NCBI RefSeq assembly: GCF_029633825.1
Contig: NZ_CP090642.1
Coordinates: 1,116,001 to 1,180,000, forward strand
Direction of reading: 5' to 3'
Source: Burkholderia contaminans
GTDB taxonomy: Bacteria > Pseudomonadota > Gammaproteobacteria > Burkholderiales > Burkholderiaceae
DNA: 64,000 bases
The position numbers and the translations under genes were made by a program. A model generated the notes under the pieces. It ran no database searches, was not told the origin of the DNA, and saw only the letters and a list, made by a program, of their open reading frames with translations. Positions 1 to 7,940 of the stretch are shown in pieces (within the stretch, counting starts at the first letter, position 1; the number at the start of each line of letters is the position of its first letter).

Positions 1-228
1 TATCCAGCAATGCGCGTTCCTGAACACGGAGGCCTTCCGCCGGACGGCGTGCGGGAATTCGAAATGGGGTTCTCACGACTTTCCAGCCGCCGATCTTCGC
101 AGTAACGTTCCGGATCGACTGCTCCGCCTGCCGCGCGCTGCGGGAGGCAGCGGCAAGCCTGACGGGCGTGAGAAGCGCACGCCTGCTGCAGCGCACCCCG
201 TCTCCCGGGATGTCGATCGGGAGGACCA
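1..228. other. Left-edge region, no gene assigned
   Basis: A plus-strand frame open from base 1 ends at TAA 103-105 and could be the last 34 codons of a gene cut by the window edge. It resembles no family I know. The rest is the leader of the phosphatase gene, ending in a GGGAGG ribosome binding site a few bases before its ATG. Confidence 0.3.
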
Positions 229-2037
229 ATGGATCGTCGCCATTTCCTCAAGTCGTCGGCTTTTTTTACCATTGCGGCTGCCACCGTCGCCGCCGCACAT
301 GACGTTTCGCCGGCGGCCTTGCCGGCCAGCCCTGTGCGCGAGAACCTCCATCGATTCCCGCAAGGAGTCGCAAGCGGTGACCCGCGCGACCGCTCCATCG
401 TGTTCTGGACACGATGCGTTCCGGTATCCCGCAACGTGCAGCACGATGCAAAGGGCGCCGCGCACGCGGTATCGCTACGACTCGAAGTATCGACACTGCC
501 GGATTTCTCGACGCTCGTCGCCCGCGTCCCGTTGCGGGCGCTGGCCACCTACGACTTCACCGTGCGCGCGAAGGTGACGGCCTTCTCGCCCAAGACCACC
601 TACTACTACAGGTTCGTCGCCGGCGACGACGTCAGCATGACGGGTGTCGCGCGCACGGCGCCGGCGGCAAACGAGGCCAACGATCAGGTTCGCTTCGCGT
701 GGCTCACCTGCCAGGACTGGAGCGTCAACCACTGGCAAGCGATGACGCTGCTGGCCGACGAACGCGACCTCGATTTCGTCGTGCACGTGGGCGACTACAT
801 CTATGAAACGGTCGGGACCGCGCCCCCCGGCCGCGCCGAGCCGGCGCATCCTCCGCTGCACCTGCCCGGCGGCAAGCTGCTCGCGGACGGCCGCGCGTAT
901 GCCGAGACGCTCGAAGACTACCGGACGCTCTATCGCACCTATCGGACCGATCCGCGCCTGCAGACGCTGCACCAGCGCCTGCCGATGATTGCGATCTGGG
1001 ACGACCACGAATTTTCCGACGATTGCTGGCAGGACCATCAGGTCTACACCAACGAGGAGCGGCAGGAAACCCTGCGGCGCCGCAGCGCCAGTCGCGCGTG
1101 GGCGGAATACATGCCGGTGGATTGGGACGACGTGCGCTTCGAGCCGGACGATCCGTCGTACACGAACATTCGCATCTACCGCGATTTTCGTTTCGGCATG
1201 CTGATGCACCTGGTGATGACCGACGAGCGGCTGTATCGCGACGACCACGTCGTGAACGAGGCCGCTGTCGCACGCGCGCGAGGTCATGACCCGGTGCATG
1301 GGGACGATGCAGCCGGCTCGCGCTACTTCGTCAAGCAGGACGTGCTGCAACGTGACGAGGCACGCGTAACGCGGCAGCTCGGCCGCCCGCCGTCGATGCT
1401 CGGCCCCGAACAGACCCGATGGTGGAAAACCTTGATGAAGGGCTCGCCGGCAACCTGGAAGGTGTGGGGCAACGAAGTGATGTTGAACCGTCTGTGGTTC
1501 CTGATGCCGGGCGCCCCCGGCACGCCGGCGGCCCGCCTCGTGGTCGATTGCGACGCATGGGACGGCTATCCCGCGCACAAGCATGAACTGCTCGCCTACT
1601 TGAGGGAGCACGGGATCCATAACGTCGTCGCGATCAGCGGAGACCTGCATGCCTTTCAGGGGGCCGTGGTGCGCGACGATCCCGATCCCGCGACGGGGGT
1701 GCCGGTCATCGTCGATTTCGTCTGCGCCGGTATCAGCAGCATGTCCTTTTATGCCTACCTGAAAGCCGCATGGAACGGTACACCGCTCGCGTCGATCGCG
1801 GCGACCCCAGCCAGACTCGACCGCTTCCTGATGGCGAACAACCCCGATCTGTGCCACGCCGACCACGATGCGCAGGGTTATGCATCAGCCACCGTCACAT
1901 CGGAATACTTTTCCGTCACGTTCAACAAGGTGAAGCCGTTGAACCCGGACGGCACCGCGCCCGCGGATGCCCTGCTTGGCCGCACGCGATTGACGGTGCC
2001 CAGGGATTCGGTCGAGGTACGCGTCGAACCCATCTAG
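229..2037 (+). CDS. phoD: PhoD-like alkaline phosphatase/phosphodiesterase, Tat-exported
   Basis: This 602-residue protein is a predicted secreted metallophosphoesterase of the PhoD family, which hydrolyses phosphate mono- or diesters outside the cytoplasm. The N-terminus begins MDRRHFLKSS, a twin-arginine-type signal followed by an alanine-rich hydrophobic stretch. A PhoD N-terminal domain follows (FPQGVASGDP near residue 43). Metal-ligand motifs of the catalytic domain are visible: VHVGDYIYE near 185, IWDDHEFSDD near 256 and SGDLHAF near 470. Length is slightly above the usual 500-580. The start has a good GGGAGG site. It appears to be a single-gene unit facing the small DUF3096 gene. Phosphate regulation is plausible for the family, but I did not identify a Pho box. 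Confidence 0.85.
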   Translation: MDRRHFLKSSAFFTIAAATVAAAHDVSPAALPASPVRENLHRFPQGVASGDPRDRSIVFWTRCVPVSRNVQHDAKGAAHAVSLRLEVSTLPDFSTLVARVPLRALATYDFTVRAKVTAFSPKTTYYYRFVAGDDVSMTGVARTAPAANEANDQVRFAWLTCQDWSVNHWQAMTLLADERDLDFVVHVGDYIYETVGTAPPGRAEPAHPPLHLPGGKLLADGRAYAETLEDYRTLYRTYRTDPRLQTLHQRLPMIAIWDDHEFSDDCWQDHQVYTNEERQETLRRRSASRAWAEYMPVDWDDVRFEPDDPSYTNIRIYRDFRFGMLMHLVMTDERLYRDDHVVNEAAVARARGHDPVHGDDAAGSRYFVKQDVLQRDEARVTRQLGRPPSMLGPEQTRWWKTLMKGSPATWKVWGNEVMLNRLWFLMPGAPGTPAARLVVDCDAWDGYPAHKHELLAYLREHGIHNVVAISGDLHAFQGAVVRDDPDPATGVPVIVDFVCAGISSMSFYAYLKAAWNGTPLASIAATPARLDRFLMANNPDLCHADHDAQGYASATVTSEYFSVTFNKVKPLNPDGTAPADALLGRTRLTVPRDSVEVRVEPI

Positions 2038-2053
2038 ATTCCGGCGCGGCACA

Positions 2054-2200
2054 TCAGTGGAAGTGGCCGCCGAAAAGCCCGAGCAATCCTATGACGATCA
2101 GGTAGATTGCGACGATGTAGTTCAGCAGTCGCGGTACCACCAGAATGAGAATCCCGGCAATCAACGAGACCAGTGGGCTCCAGTTCGTGAATGTGTGCAT
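2054..2200 (-). CDS. DUF3096 small membrane protein
   Basis: A 48-residue protein preceded by an AGGAGG ribosome binding site six bases before the ATG. It consists almost entirely of two hydrophobic segments (about residues 9-24 and 27-44) joined by a short PRLLNY turn, ending GLFGGHFH. The pattern SLIAGILIL...PRLLNYIVAIYLI is the signature of DUF3096, a family of about 45-residue inner-membrane proteins of unknown function common in proteobacteria. It converges on the phosphatase gene with a 16-bp gap. The assignment rests on the motif and on coding quality. Confidence 0.85.
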   Translation of the reverse strand: MHTFTNWSPLVSLIAGILILVVPRLLNYIVAIYLIVIGLLGLFGGHFH

Positions 2201-2885
2201 GGCGTTGCCCTCCTGACAATAGATCGCGAAATCGATGGGTGAAGCGCCTCTCGTGAGACACCCGAATCGCCGTCGCTTAAAAAGCGCTTGGCGCCCATCG
2301 ACATCCGCGGGCCGGAGCGATTTCCGTGCCCGGCTCTGCGCGCGAGCCCCTTTGAAAATACCGGCATGCCTTCAAGCAATGGCGTTCGCGCATCTCATGG
2401 CGTTTCGTCGTGCAGAAGCCGGAACGCGCCGCGGCGTCGGGACAGAATTGACAAGCACTTGAAAAAGCGTCCGCGGGTCGTGCGCCGGTCGCGGTGCATC
2501 CGCGCGCCCCCGCCCGTCAGGATTCCTGTGACTGGCCGGCCCGCTTGAGATCGCGATCGCGATCGGCCCATATGTGGGCGCTTCCGACGAGCGAGCAGCT
2601 TGCATGCCCGGTCGCCCAGCTTGCGTCACACCTATTTTGAAGAGGATATCAAAGCAATAACGTGATCCGTCTCCGAGCATTTCTGCACAAAGCCGTAAGG
2701 ATCGCCGTCGCCGGCGTGGCCATTCGATCCCGGATCATGTCTCGCCATACCGCGCCACGCGTGGCCAAAACCTTCGCATCCACGCCGGAACGGCCGCTCT
2801 CCTTTCCTTGGCTACACCATTCGAAAGCGACGGGTTAACCATGATCGACCGTCAAAAAACGCCATGTTAACTTCCACGATCATAC

Positions 2886-2904
2886 GACTTGGTCACTTGA
2901 CCTT
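2886..2904 (+). promoter_or_regulatory. Island operator, distal site of dioxygenase promoter
   Basis: GACTTGGTCACTTGACCTT, a near-perfect copy of the repeated palindrome (core GGTCA-CT-TGACC at 2891-2902) with the flanking GACTT. It lies 190 bp upstream of the second copy. Binding by the TetR proteins of this island is inferred. Confidence 0.65.
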
Positions 2905-3080
2905 ATTCATCACGAATATGGCAATTCACCGGAAACCTCGATGAACGGCTCCATGTCTGTCGCCTCTGGCTCCGGAAACATGTATCGGACCATCCAGCAG
3001 TCGCGACAACGTCGGGAATAACGTACACGCTCCGTCAACTGGCGTGAAAGGAGCGTATGGCAGAAGGCGAAGGTATATGT

Positions 3081-3098
3081 AGTCACATGACTCAGTCA
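3081..3098 (+). promoter_or_regulatory. Island operator, proximal site of dioxygenase promoter
   Basis: AGTCACATGACTCAGTCA: a symmetrical core AGTCA-CA-TGACT followed directly by another CAGTCA half-site, 94 bp before the dioxygenase ATG. The same compound arrangement recurs before the aminotransferase at 5084. A GACTTGAT element follows at 3106. Confidence 0.65.
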
Positions 3099-3185
3099 GA
3101 TATTCGACTTGATGTCTGGATCACCACCTGAATCAGAACGTGACGCCGTGTCTGATTTACCCGTCCAAGCAACTTTGAGGCAAAC

Positions 3186-4061
3186 ATGAACGCAACTATT
3201 CAGAACATTCATGACGCGCTCCCCACCGTCTCCAAGCAGACCGGCGCATACGAGATCGTGTCGCTCATGAATCAATATGGTGGAGTCCGGATCAAGAACT
3301 ATCTGACCCAGGAGCAGGTCGCGAACATCAACCGCGAGGTCGATGCGCCGCTCGAGCGGCTTCGCGAGGGGTCGTCGCATGATAACGAACTGATCAAGGA
3401 ATTCCACGGCACCTATACGAAGCGCCTGACGAACATGGTCACGCACAGCAAGACTTTCGGAGACGTGCTGGACGACGACCTCTTTCATGAACTCGGCGAG
3501 GTGCTGTACCGCGAGGAGTCCGGCGACTGGTGGCTTTCGACCGCGCAGGTCATCGACATCGGCCCGGGCAACACGGCACAGATGCTGCATCGCGACGTCG
3601 GCAATTTTCCACCCCTGTGCGCGCTCGGCGTCAACGGGCCTACGGTATTCACCAACCTCATGATTGCGCTGACGCGCTTCACCGAGGAAAACGGTGCCAC
3701 CCGGATCATTCCGGGCAGCCAGAACTGGGACGAGGATTACTTCGACAGCAAGGGCACGCCCGACATGACCATTGCCGCCGAGATGGATGCCGGCGACGCA
3801 TTGCTGTTCAGCGGAAAGGTGATCCACGGTGGCGGCGCGAACGTCACGAAGAACGAGCGTCGACGCGGGCTCACGATTCCGATGCAGCCGTCCTACCTGA
3901 CTCCGGAGGAAGCGTATCCGTTCATCGTCGAGATGGACACCGTGCGACGCCTGTCGAAACGCGTTCAGCGAATCATCGGCTTCCGCTCGCAATATCCCGC
4001 CGGCACGCCGGGCCTGTGGCAAGTCGACTACGACGATATCGCGACGCATCTCGGCCTCTGA
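3186..4061 (+). CDS. Phytanoyl-CoA dioxygenase family Fe(II)/2-oxoglutarate oxygenase (first copy)
   Basis: This 291-residue cytoplasmic oxygenase belongs to the PhyH family, whose members hydroxylate, desaturate or endoperoxidise substrates using Fe(II) and 2-oxoglutarate. The facial triad is visible as LHRDV (His135, Asp137) and KVIHGGG (His214), with a 2-oxoglutarate-binding Arg near 227. The FTEENGATRIIPGS segment is typical of the branch containing fumitremorgin endoperoxygenase FtmOx1 and related secondary-metabolite oxygenases. The substrate cannot be read from sequence. It is a monocistronic unit preceded by two copies of the island operator and followed by a strong hairpin. A second, divergent member of the family lies at 9334-10212, so the pathway probably contains two such oxidations. 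Confidence 0.85.
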   Translation: MNATIQNIHDALPTVSKQTGAYEIVSLMNQYGGVRIKNYLTQEQVANINREVDAPLERLREGSSHDNELIKEFHGTYTKRLTNMVTHSKTFGDVLDDDLFHELGEVLYREESGDWWLSTAQVIDIGPGNTAQMLHRDVGNFPPLCALGVNGPTVFTNLMIALTRFTEENGATRIIPGSQNWDEDYFDSKGTPDMTIAAEMDAGDALLFSGKVIHGGGANVTKNERRRGLTIPMQPSYLTPEEAYPFIVEMDTVRRLSKRVQRIIGFRSQYPAGTPGLWQVDYDDIATHLGL

Positions 4062-4085
4062 GCCACGAACAGGCGCCTGTATGAG

Positions 4086-4112
4086 TCCGGGAGGGGCGCC
4101 CCCCTCCCCGGA
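4086..4112 (+). terminator. Hairpin downstream of dioxygenase gene
   Basis: TCCGGGAGGGG pairs with CCCCTCCCCGGA with one bulged C and a four-base loop, starting 24 bp after the stop codon. There is no T-run. It is probably the terminator of the single-gene unit. Confidence 0.55.
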
Positions 4113-4291
4113 TGCCGTCATGCACATGCGCGGGCCACGACGGAATCACTACCAGCGAGACACCCCATGAAGATCGGCCTGACGAATCGCGTTGCGATCT
4201 TGAGAACAATGCGGGGATTGCGCGCCTTGCCGGGAATGATCCCCCAGGAATCGACTTTCCAATTCACCTCAACCAACTCAGGAGCGCGATC

Positions 4292-4402
4292 ATGGTGAAG
4301 CGTTTATTCGTCGCAATCTCACTCGTTGCCGGGTTACTTCTTGTACTTAGCCCGGGATTCATGTTGCTCTACCATATCGAGCACTACGACTCGAGCCAAT
4401 AG
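4292..4402 (+). CDS. Possible small single-pass membrane protein (36 aa)
   Basis: A short reading frame starting MVKRLFVAIS with an AGGAG site seven bases before the ATG. It has a basic start, one hydrophobic segment (about residues 5-28) and a polar tail HIEHYDSSQ. I do not recognise a family. The good ribosome binding site and the membrane-protein composition are the only support. It lies beyond the dioxygenase terminator, and its 3' end overlaps the edge of a probable decayed insertion sequence on the other strand. Confidence 0.4.
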   Translation: MVKRLFVAISLVAGLLLVLSPGFMLLYHIEHYDSSQ

Positions 4403-4915
4403 GCTTCCTCTGGAAGATCGAATACGTCGGCCTTGCCTCGCGCGCGGCTCGTGTCGAACGCGATCCGCGTAGCGCATTGCTCGCGCGTCGGTCGGTGGCT
4501 TTCGGTCTTGAACCGACCCGACAGCATGTGAGGCCACGCGTCGAGGACACGCGTGCCCGCGCGCTTCGGATGCTTCCAGCTGCGTTGATCAGTCTGCCAC
4601 TGCCATGCGCGCACCGTGCGTTTGAACATGCACGTACGCACCGCGAGCTCCCGCGGCGAAATCTTCTGGCGGAAATACACCGTCGCCCCCATCCCGCATC
4701 CCCATCTTGATCGCCCCGCATCCCTGCTCCAAAGATTGAGCGGGGATTTCCATGGTGCGGATCAGATGTCGACGCCGCGCAGCGCACGCAGGCGAACTGC
4801 CGCCGCTCAACTCGCCTCCTCCCCAATCGACGTGGCGAGCCGAATGCGACGTCGATCCATTGCTGTGCGGGCCTAGTGGAAAACGCCAATTTCAGTCTGG
4901 TCGACATTTATGGAC
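4384..4915 (-). mobile_element. Possible decayed IS21-type element remnant
   Basis: The minus strand carries broken frames. One of them (4384-4692) contains KISPRELAVRT followed by KRTVRAW, which resembles the N-terminal helix-turn-helix of IstA-type transposases (consensus roughly MSIREIARRTGLSRNTIKKYL). It is followed by PKRAGTRVLDAW and SHRPTREQ. The edge at about 4870-4918 reads like an IS end (GACTGAAATTGGCGTTTTCC on the minus strand). No intact transposase or IstB is present. This would explain why the dioxygenase and aminotransferase genes are now about 1.1 kb apart. The assignment is tentative. Confidence 0.35.
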
Positions 4916-4919
4916 ACTG

Positions 4920-4937
4920 GACTTGGTCAATTGACCT
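4920..4937 (+). promoter_or_regulatory. Island operator, distal site of class III aminotransferase promoter
   Basis: GACTTGGTCAATTGACCT spans 4920-4937. The core GGTCAATTGACC (4925-4936) is a perfect 12-bp palindrome. It lies 159 bp upstream of the proximal site at 5084 and directly at the end of the putative IS remnant. Confidence 0.65.
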
Positions 4938-5083
4938 ACTCACATGAAGCGACGACAGACGCCCAGGCGCGGGGCGCAGCAAAACTGGATTCGCGACGCG
5001 CGGCTGGACGGCACGTCGATCCAACGGCGAGACGTGCGATTTCGGAAGCAGCATTCCCCAAAATTCCCGGGTTCCGAATGAAT

Positions 5084-5101
5084 AGTCAAATGACTCAGTC
5101 A
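5084..5101 (+). promoter_or_regulatory. Island operator, proximal site of class III aminotransferase promoter
   Basis: AGTCAAATGACTCAGTCA, almost identical to the site at 3081 including the appended CAGTCA half-site. It lies 64 bp before the aminotransferase ATG, and GACTTGAT follows at 5105. Confidence 0.65.
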
Positions 5102-5158
5102 AAAGACTTGATAGCGGGTCTGACGTTCCGGAAACGAATTTTTCACAAGGAGTCGAGC

Positions 5159-6427
5159 ATGGACAGGCTGGCAAGGAAGAACGAGTGGTTCGCAAGAGCC
5201 GAGAAGGTCATCCCGGGCGGGATGTACGGTCACCAGAGCGTCAAGTACCTGACGGAAGATTTCCCGCTGTACTTTGCGAAAGCGAAAGGTACCCATCTGT
5301 GGGACGTCGACGGCAACCAGTACATCGACTACGTGTGCGGCTACGGCACGAACCTGTTCGGCTACGGCAACGAACGGATCGAGCAGGCCGCGGCCCGCCA
5401 GTTGCAGAAGATCGATACGGCAACGGGCCCCAGCGAGGTGATGGTCCAGCTTGCCGAGGCGCTCACCCAACAGGTCAGCCACGCCGATTGGGCGATGTTC
5501 TGCAAGAACGGCTCGGACGCCACGTCGATGGCGATGGTGATCTCGCGAGCATATCGCGAGAAGCGGAAGATTCTCGTTGCGCGCGGCACGTACCATGGTG
5601 CGTCCCCTTGGAACGTGCCCTATACGACGGGGATTACCAAGGAGGATCGGGCCCACGTCGTCCACTTCGAGTACAACGATATCGAGAGCCTCAATGCCGC
5701 CGTCAAGAGCGTCGACGGTGACGTAGCGGCCATCTATGCAACGCCGTTCCGCCACGAAGTGCTCTACGATCAGTTTTTCCCGTCGATCGAGTACGCGAAG
5801 GAATGCCGTCGCCTCGCGGACGAGCAGGAAGCGCTTCTGGTCGTCGACGAGGTTCGTACGGGGCTGCGCCTGTCGCGTGATTGCTCGTGGTCGGACTGGG
5901 GCGTGCACCCTGACCTCAGCTGCTGGGGCAAGGCCATCGGCGGCGGCTACGCGATCGCGGCGGTGCTCGGCTCGGACAAGGCACGAGAGGCAGCGACGAA
6001 GATTTTCGTCACGGGCTCCTACTGGCTCTCGGCTGTGCCGATGGCCGCGGCCATCGAAACACTGCGCCTGGTACGTGAAACCGACTACCTCGAACACACC
6101 AGGCGCTTGGCGGACAAACTGCGCGCCGGGCTCGCCGAGCAAGCCGAGCGGCATGGCTTCGAACTCAAGCAGACCGGGCCGAGCGTCATGCCCCAGATGC
6201 TGTTCGCGGGTGACGACGAACTCGTGTCGCGCGGCCGGGCGTGGGCTTCGGAAGTCATCAAGAATGGCGCCTATCTCCACCCGTGGCACAACATGTTCTT
6301 CACGGCGAGCCATACCGACGAAGACATCGCGCGCACGCTCGAGGCGACCGAAGCGGCGTTTGGCGCGATCAAGCAGAAGGCGGTTGCAGTGAGCCGCCTG
6401 GATATTCTGGACACGGTGCAGCGTTAA
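5159..6427 (+). CDS. Class III (glutamate-1-semialdehyde-like) PLP aminotransferase
   Basis: This 422-residue protein has the fold type I, class III aminotransferase layout. The N-terminal block is VIPGGMYGHQS, then LWDVDGNQYIDYVCGYGTNLFGYG, a cofactor-phosphate motif CKNGSDATSMAM, VVDEVRTGLR (Asp binding the pyridine nitrogen), and the Schiff-base lysine in WGKAIGGGY (Lys258). The GSAM-like N-terminus suggests a transaminase or aminomutase acting on a small or cyclic amine rather than a housekeeping function. The chosen ATG has AAGGAG six bases upstream. An in-frame extension to 4910 crosses the operator and is not credible. It is transcribed alone, with two operators upstream and a hairpin downstream. 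Confidence 0.85.
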   Translation: MDRLARKNEWFARAEKVIPGGMYGHQSVKYLTEDFPLYFAKAKGTHLWDVDGNQYIDYVCGYGTNLFGYGNERIEQAAARQLQKIDTATGPSEVMVQLAEALTQQVSHADWAMFCKNGSDATSMAMVISRAYREKRKILVARGTYHGASPWNVPYTTGITKEDRAHVVHFEYNDIESLNAAVKSVDGDVAAIYATPFRHEVLYDQFFPSIEYAKECRRLADEQEALLVVDEVRTGLRLSRDCSWSDWGVHPDLSCWGKAIGGGYAIAAVLGSDKAREAATKIFVTGSYWLSAVPMAAAIETLRLVRETDYLEHTRRLADKLRAGLAEQAERHGFELKQTGPSVMPQMLFAGDDELVSRGRAWASEVIKNGAYLHPWHNMFFTASHTDEDIARTLEATEAAFGAIKQKAVAVSRLDILDTVQR

Positions 6428-6445
6428 TACCGGACGTTCCATCAG

Positions 6446-6466
6446 CCTTCGGCCCACGGCCGAAGG
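6446..6466 (+). terminator. Hairpin after class III aminotransferase
   Basis: CCTTCGGCC-CAC-GGCCGAAGG, a perfect 9-bp stem with a 3-base loop, 18 bp after the stop. No long T-run. The next gene converges from the other side, so it may serve both strands. Confidence 0.65.
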
Positions 6467-6719
6467 CCGTATTGCCCGGTGAATTCTCCCGGCGTCAAAG
6501 CCGTGATTGGCCGCGCGAGCAATCGATCGGCGTGGTTTCAGGCAACACGCGATTCACGCCTGAACCGCGTCGTGGTCAAATTGCCGTCGACCGTCCCGCC
6601 TGCTGCCGCCCTCTTCCTGAAACGTCACGCTCATTGCCCAACGGATACGTGACAACGCGTCGGAACGCCGCCCGGCGCAGGTCGCGCGCACTTCTGCGCA
6701 GCGCGTCACGTCGTGCCAA

Positions 6720-7016
6720 TCAGTCGCCTGCCCGGAAGATCGCCGGCTGGACCTGGGTGAAGTTCCGCACATCGCCGACCACCTCGGCTGTTCTGGCAGA
6801 CGACAGCGCGGCATCGATTCCAGTCTGATCGCTGAAACGCAACAGCGTGACGCAGGCAAAAGGTTGTGCGCCCGGGGCCGGAAACAGCGCCTCCACCGAC
6901 TGGAGGCCACATTCGCCCCACGCCGCCCTTACGAGCGAGATGTGGGTTGCAAGATAGTACTCGCGATCAAATCCCATACCCTCTGCAGCGGGATAACTCA
7001 CGATCAAGGTAGCCAT
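6720..7016 (-). CDS. EthD domain protein
   Basis: A 98-residue protein starting MATLIVSYPA, with the layout of an EthD-type ferredoxin-like alpha/beta barrel: FDREYYLATHISLVRAAWG (the conserved YYxxxHxPL-like segment), then AQPFACVTLLRFSD and the C-terminal DVRNFTQVQP. EthD-like proteins often act as small accessory or isomerase/decarboxylase-like subunits in catabolic clusters, with a proposed role in removing reactive ketone or enol intermediates. It is the last gene of the minus-strand unit that begins with the imine-reductase-like gene at 11091, 31 bp after the membrane protein. Confidence 0.75.
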   Translation of the reverse strand: MATLIVSYPAAEGMGFDREYYLATHISLVRAAWGECGLQSVEALFPAPGAQPFACVTLLRFSDQTGIDAALSSARTAEVVGDVRNFTQVQPAIFRAGD

Positions 7017-7047
7017 ATCCGTTCTCTCGTACGACGTTACAAATAAA

Positions 7048-7749
7048 TTACCGCGGATTTCGCTCCAGGCGGCCAAGGGTATAGCCTCGAATCAGATTCC
7101 CTTCCTTTTCCTGCACCCGCTCCAGCGCGCAATAGGCGTAATACAACGAAACTGACATATAAGACCAAGAAAGCAATGCAAATATATAGAAAATCATATG
7201 ATCGCTGTCGCCAGGGATAGGGTAGAAGTCGTAGACGCTTGCAATAATCTGCGTGGATACGAGTGTCAGGACCACACCCGCAGCGTTACGATACTCTCCG
7301 GCATTCGCCAGTTTCTTGACAACGTAAATGAGGTAAAACGAGAACAAAGACCACATCACCAGATAGAAATACGGCTTGGGTCCGACCATGAAATCCGCGG
7401 TCCACAAAATGACCGTCCCGGCCAGTGCACCCACCGCATACAACATGTCGCCGACAACCGATGGTTTATATCGATGCGTAACCGACATCATGCCCGCAAC
7501 GATGATGATCGGCACGCCGAAGCCTCTTGAAAACGCGTCGCAGAAAAGCGAGATACTGAAAAAGACCGCCTTGCCGGTAAAGGCATTGATCATTAAATTC
7601 GTTGCAGAGAATGTCACGACCAGCGACTCGAATCCGAGGAGGCCGTTGCGCTTCCGGAAGTACTTCACGCCGCATATGAACGAAGTCACGATCAACGCGA
7701 GATCAGCCAGGCAATAAAGATAGAATTTGAGTTCCATGCAGAAATCCAT
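7048..7749 (-). CDS. Unrecognised multi-pass membrane protein
   Basis: A 233-residue, very hydrophobic protein with about seven predicted membrane segments. Charged residues concentrate at CGVKYFRKRNG (loop 1), THRYKPS and the C-terminal tail ALERVQEKEGNLIRGYTLGRLERNPR. I do not recognise the family. The even spacing of seven helices and the lack of a signal peptide resemble sensory or integral-membrane enzyme folds more than a transporter. Base composition is noticeably less GC-rich than its neighbours, which suggests separate acquisition. It lies between the MFS transporter and the EthD gene, on the same strand. The first ATG (7749) is used. Met5 is an alternative, and neither has a strong ribosome binding site. 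Confidence 0.75.
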   Translation of the reverse strand: MDFCMELKFYLYCLADLALIVTSFICGVKYFRKRNGLLGFESLVVTFSATNLMINAFTGKAVFFSISLFCDAFSRGFGVPIIIVAGMMSVTHRYKPSVVGDMLYAVGALAGTVILWTADFMVGPKPYFYLVMWSLFSFYLIYVVKKLANAGEYRNAAGVVLTLVSTQIIASVYDFYPIPGDSDHMIFYIFALLSWSYMSVSLYYAYCALERVQEKEGNLIRGYTLGRLERNPR

Positions 7750-7940
7750 GATCGTCGAGATATTTGTCTGCCGCTGCGTTCGTCATCCACGTTCACGGCA
7801 GTTTTTTGCGCTGCCTGTCGACGCGAGCGGGCTCTTCCGAGCGATGTCTGCTCCGCAATGGCATGTCAGGCATGCTGGCGCCGCCCTGGTACCGGTGCGG
7901 TCAGTGCGGCCGCGCTCAGTTGATCGCTTCGCCGCGCACG

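Larger units (their letters stand above)
2201..3185. other. Long intergenic region with two operator sites
   Basis: About 985 bases with no convincing gene in any frame. The region is locally less GC-rich near 2820-2940 and 3060-3130. Its only recognised content is two copies of the island-wide palindromic operator (2891-2902 and 3081-3092) and the leader of the dioxygenase gene. Confidence 0.6.

Noticed and set aside
475..1866. Long minus-strand open frame (463 codons) opposite the phosphatase gene
   Set aside because: It is a GC-rich antisense shadow of the PhoD-like gene, without a family match or ribosome binding site.
2372..2680. 102-codon minus-strand frame in the long intergenic region
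   Set aside because: No start signal, no recognisable pattern and unusual composition; treated as non-coding.
4910..5158. In-frame N-terminal extension of the class III aminotransferase
   Set aside because: It would span both operators and has no ribosome binding site; the ATG at 5159 has AAGGAG and the family's normal N-terminus.
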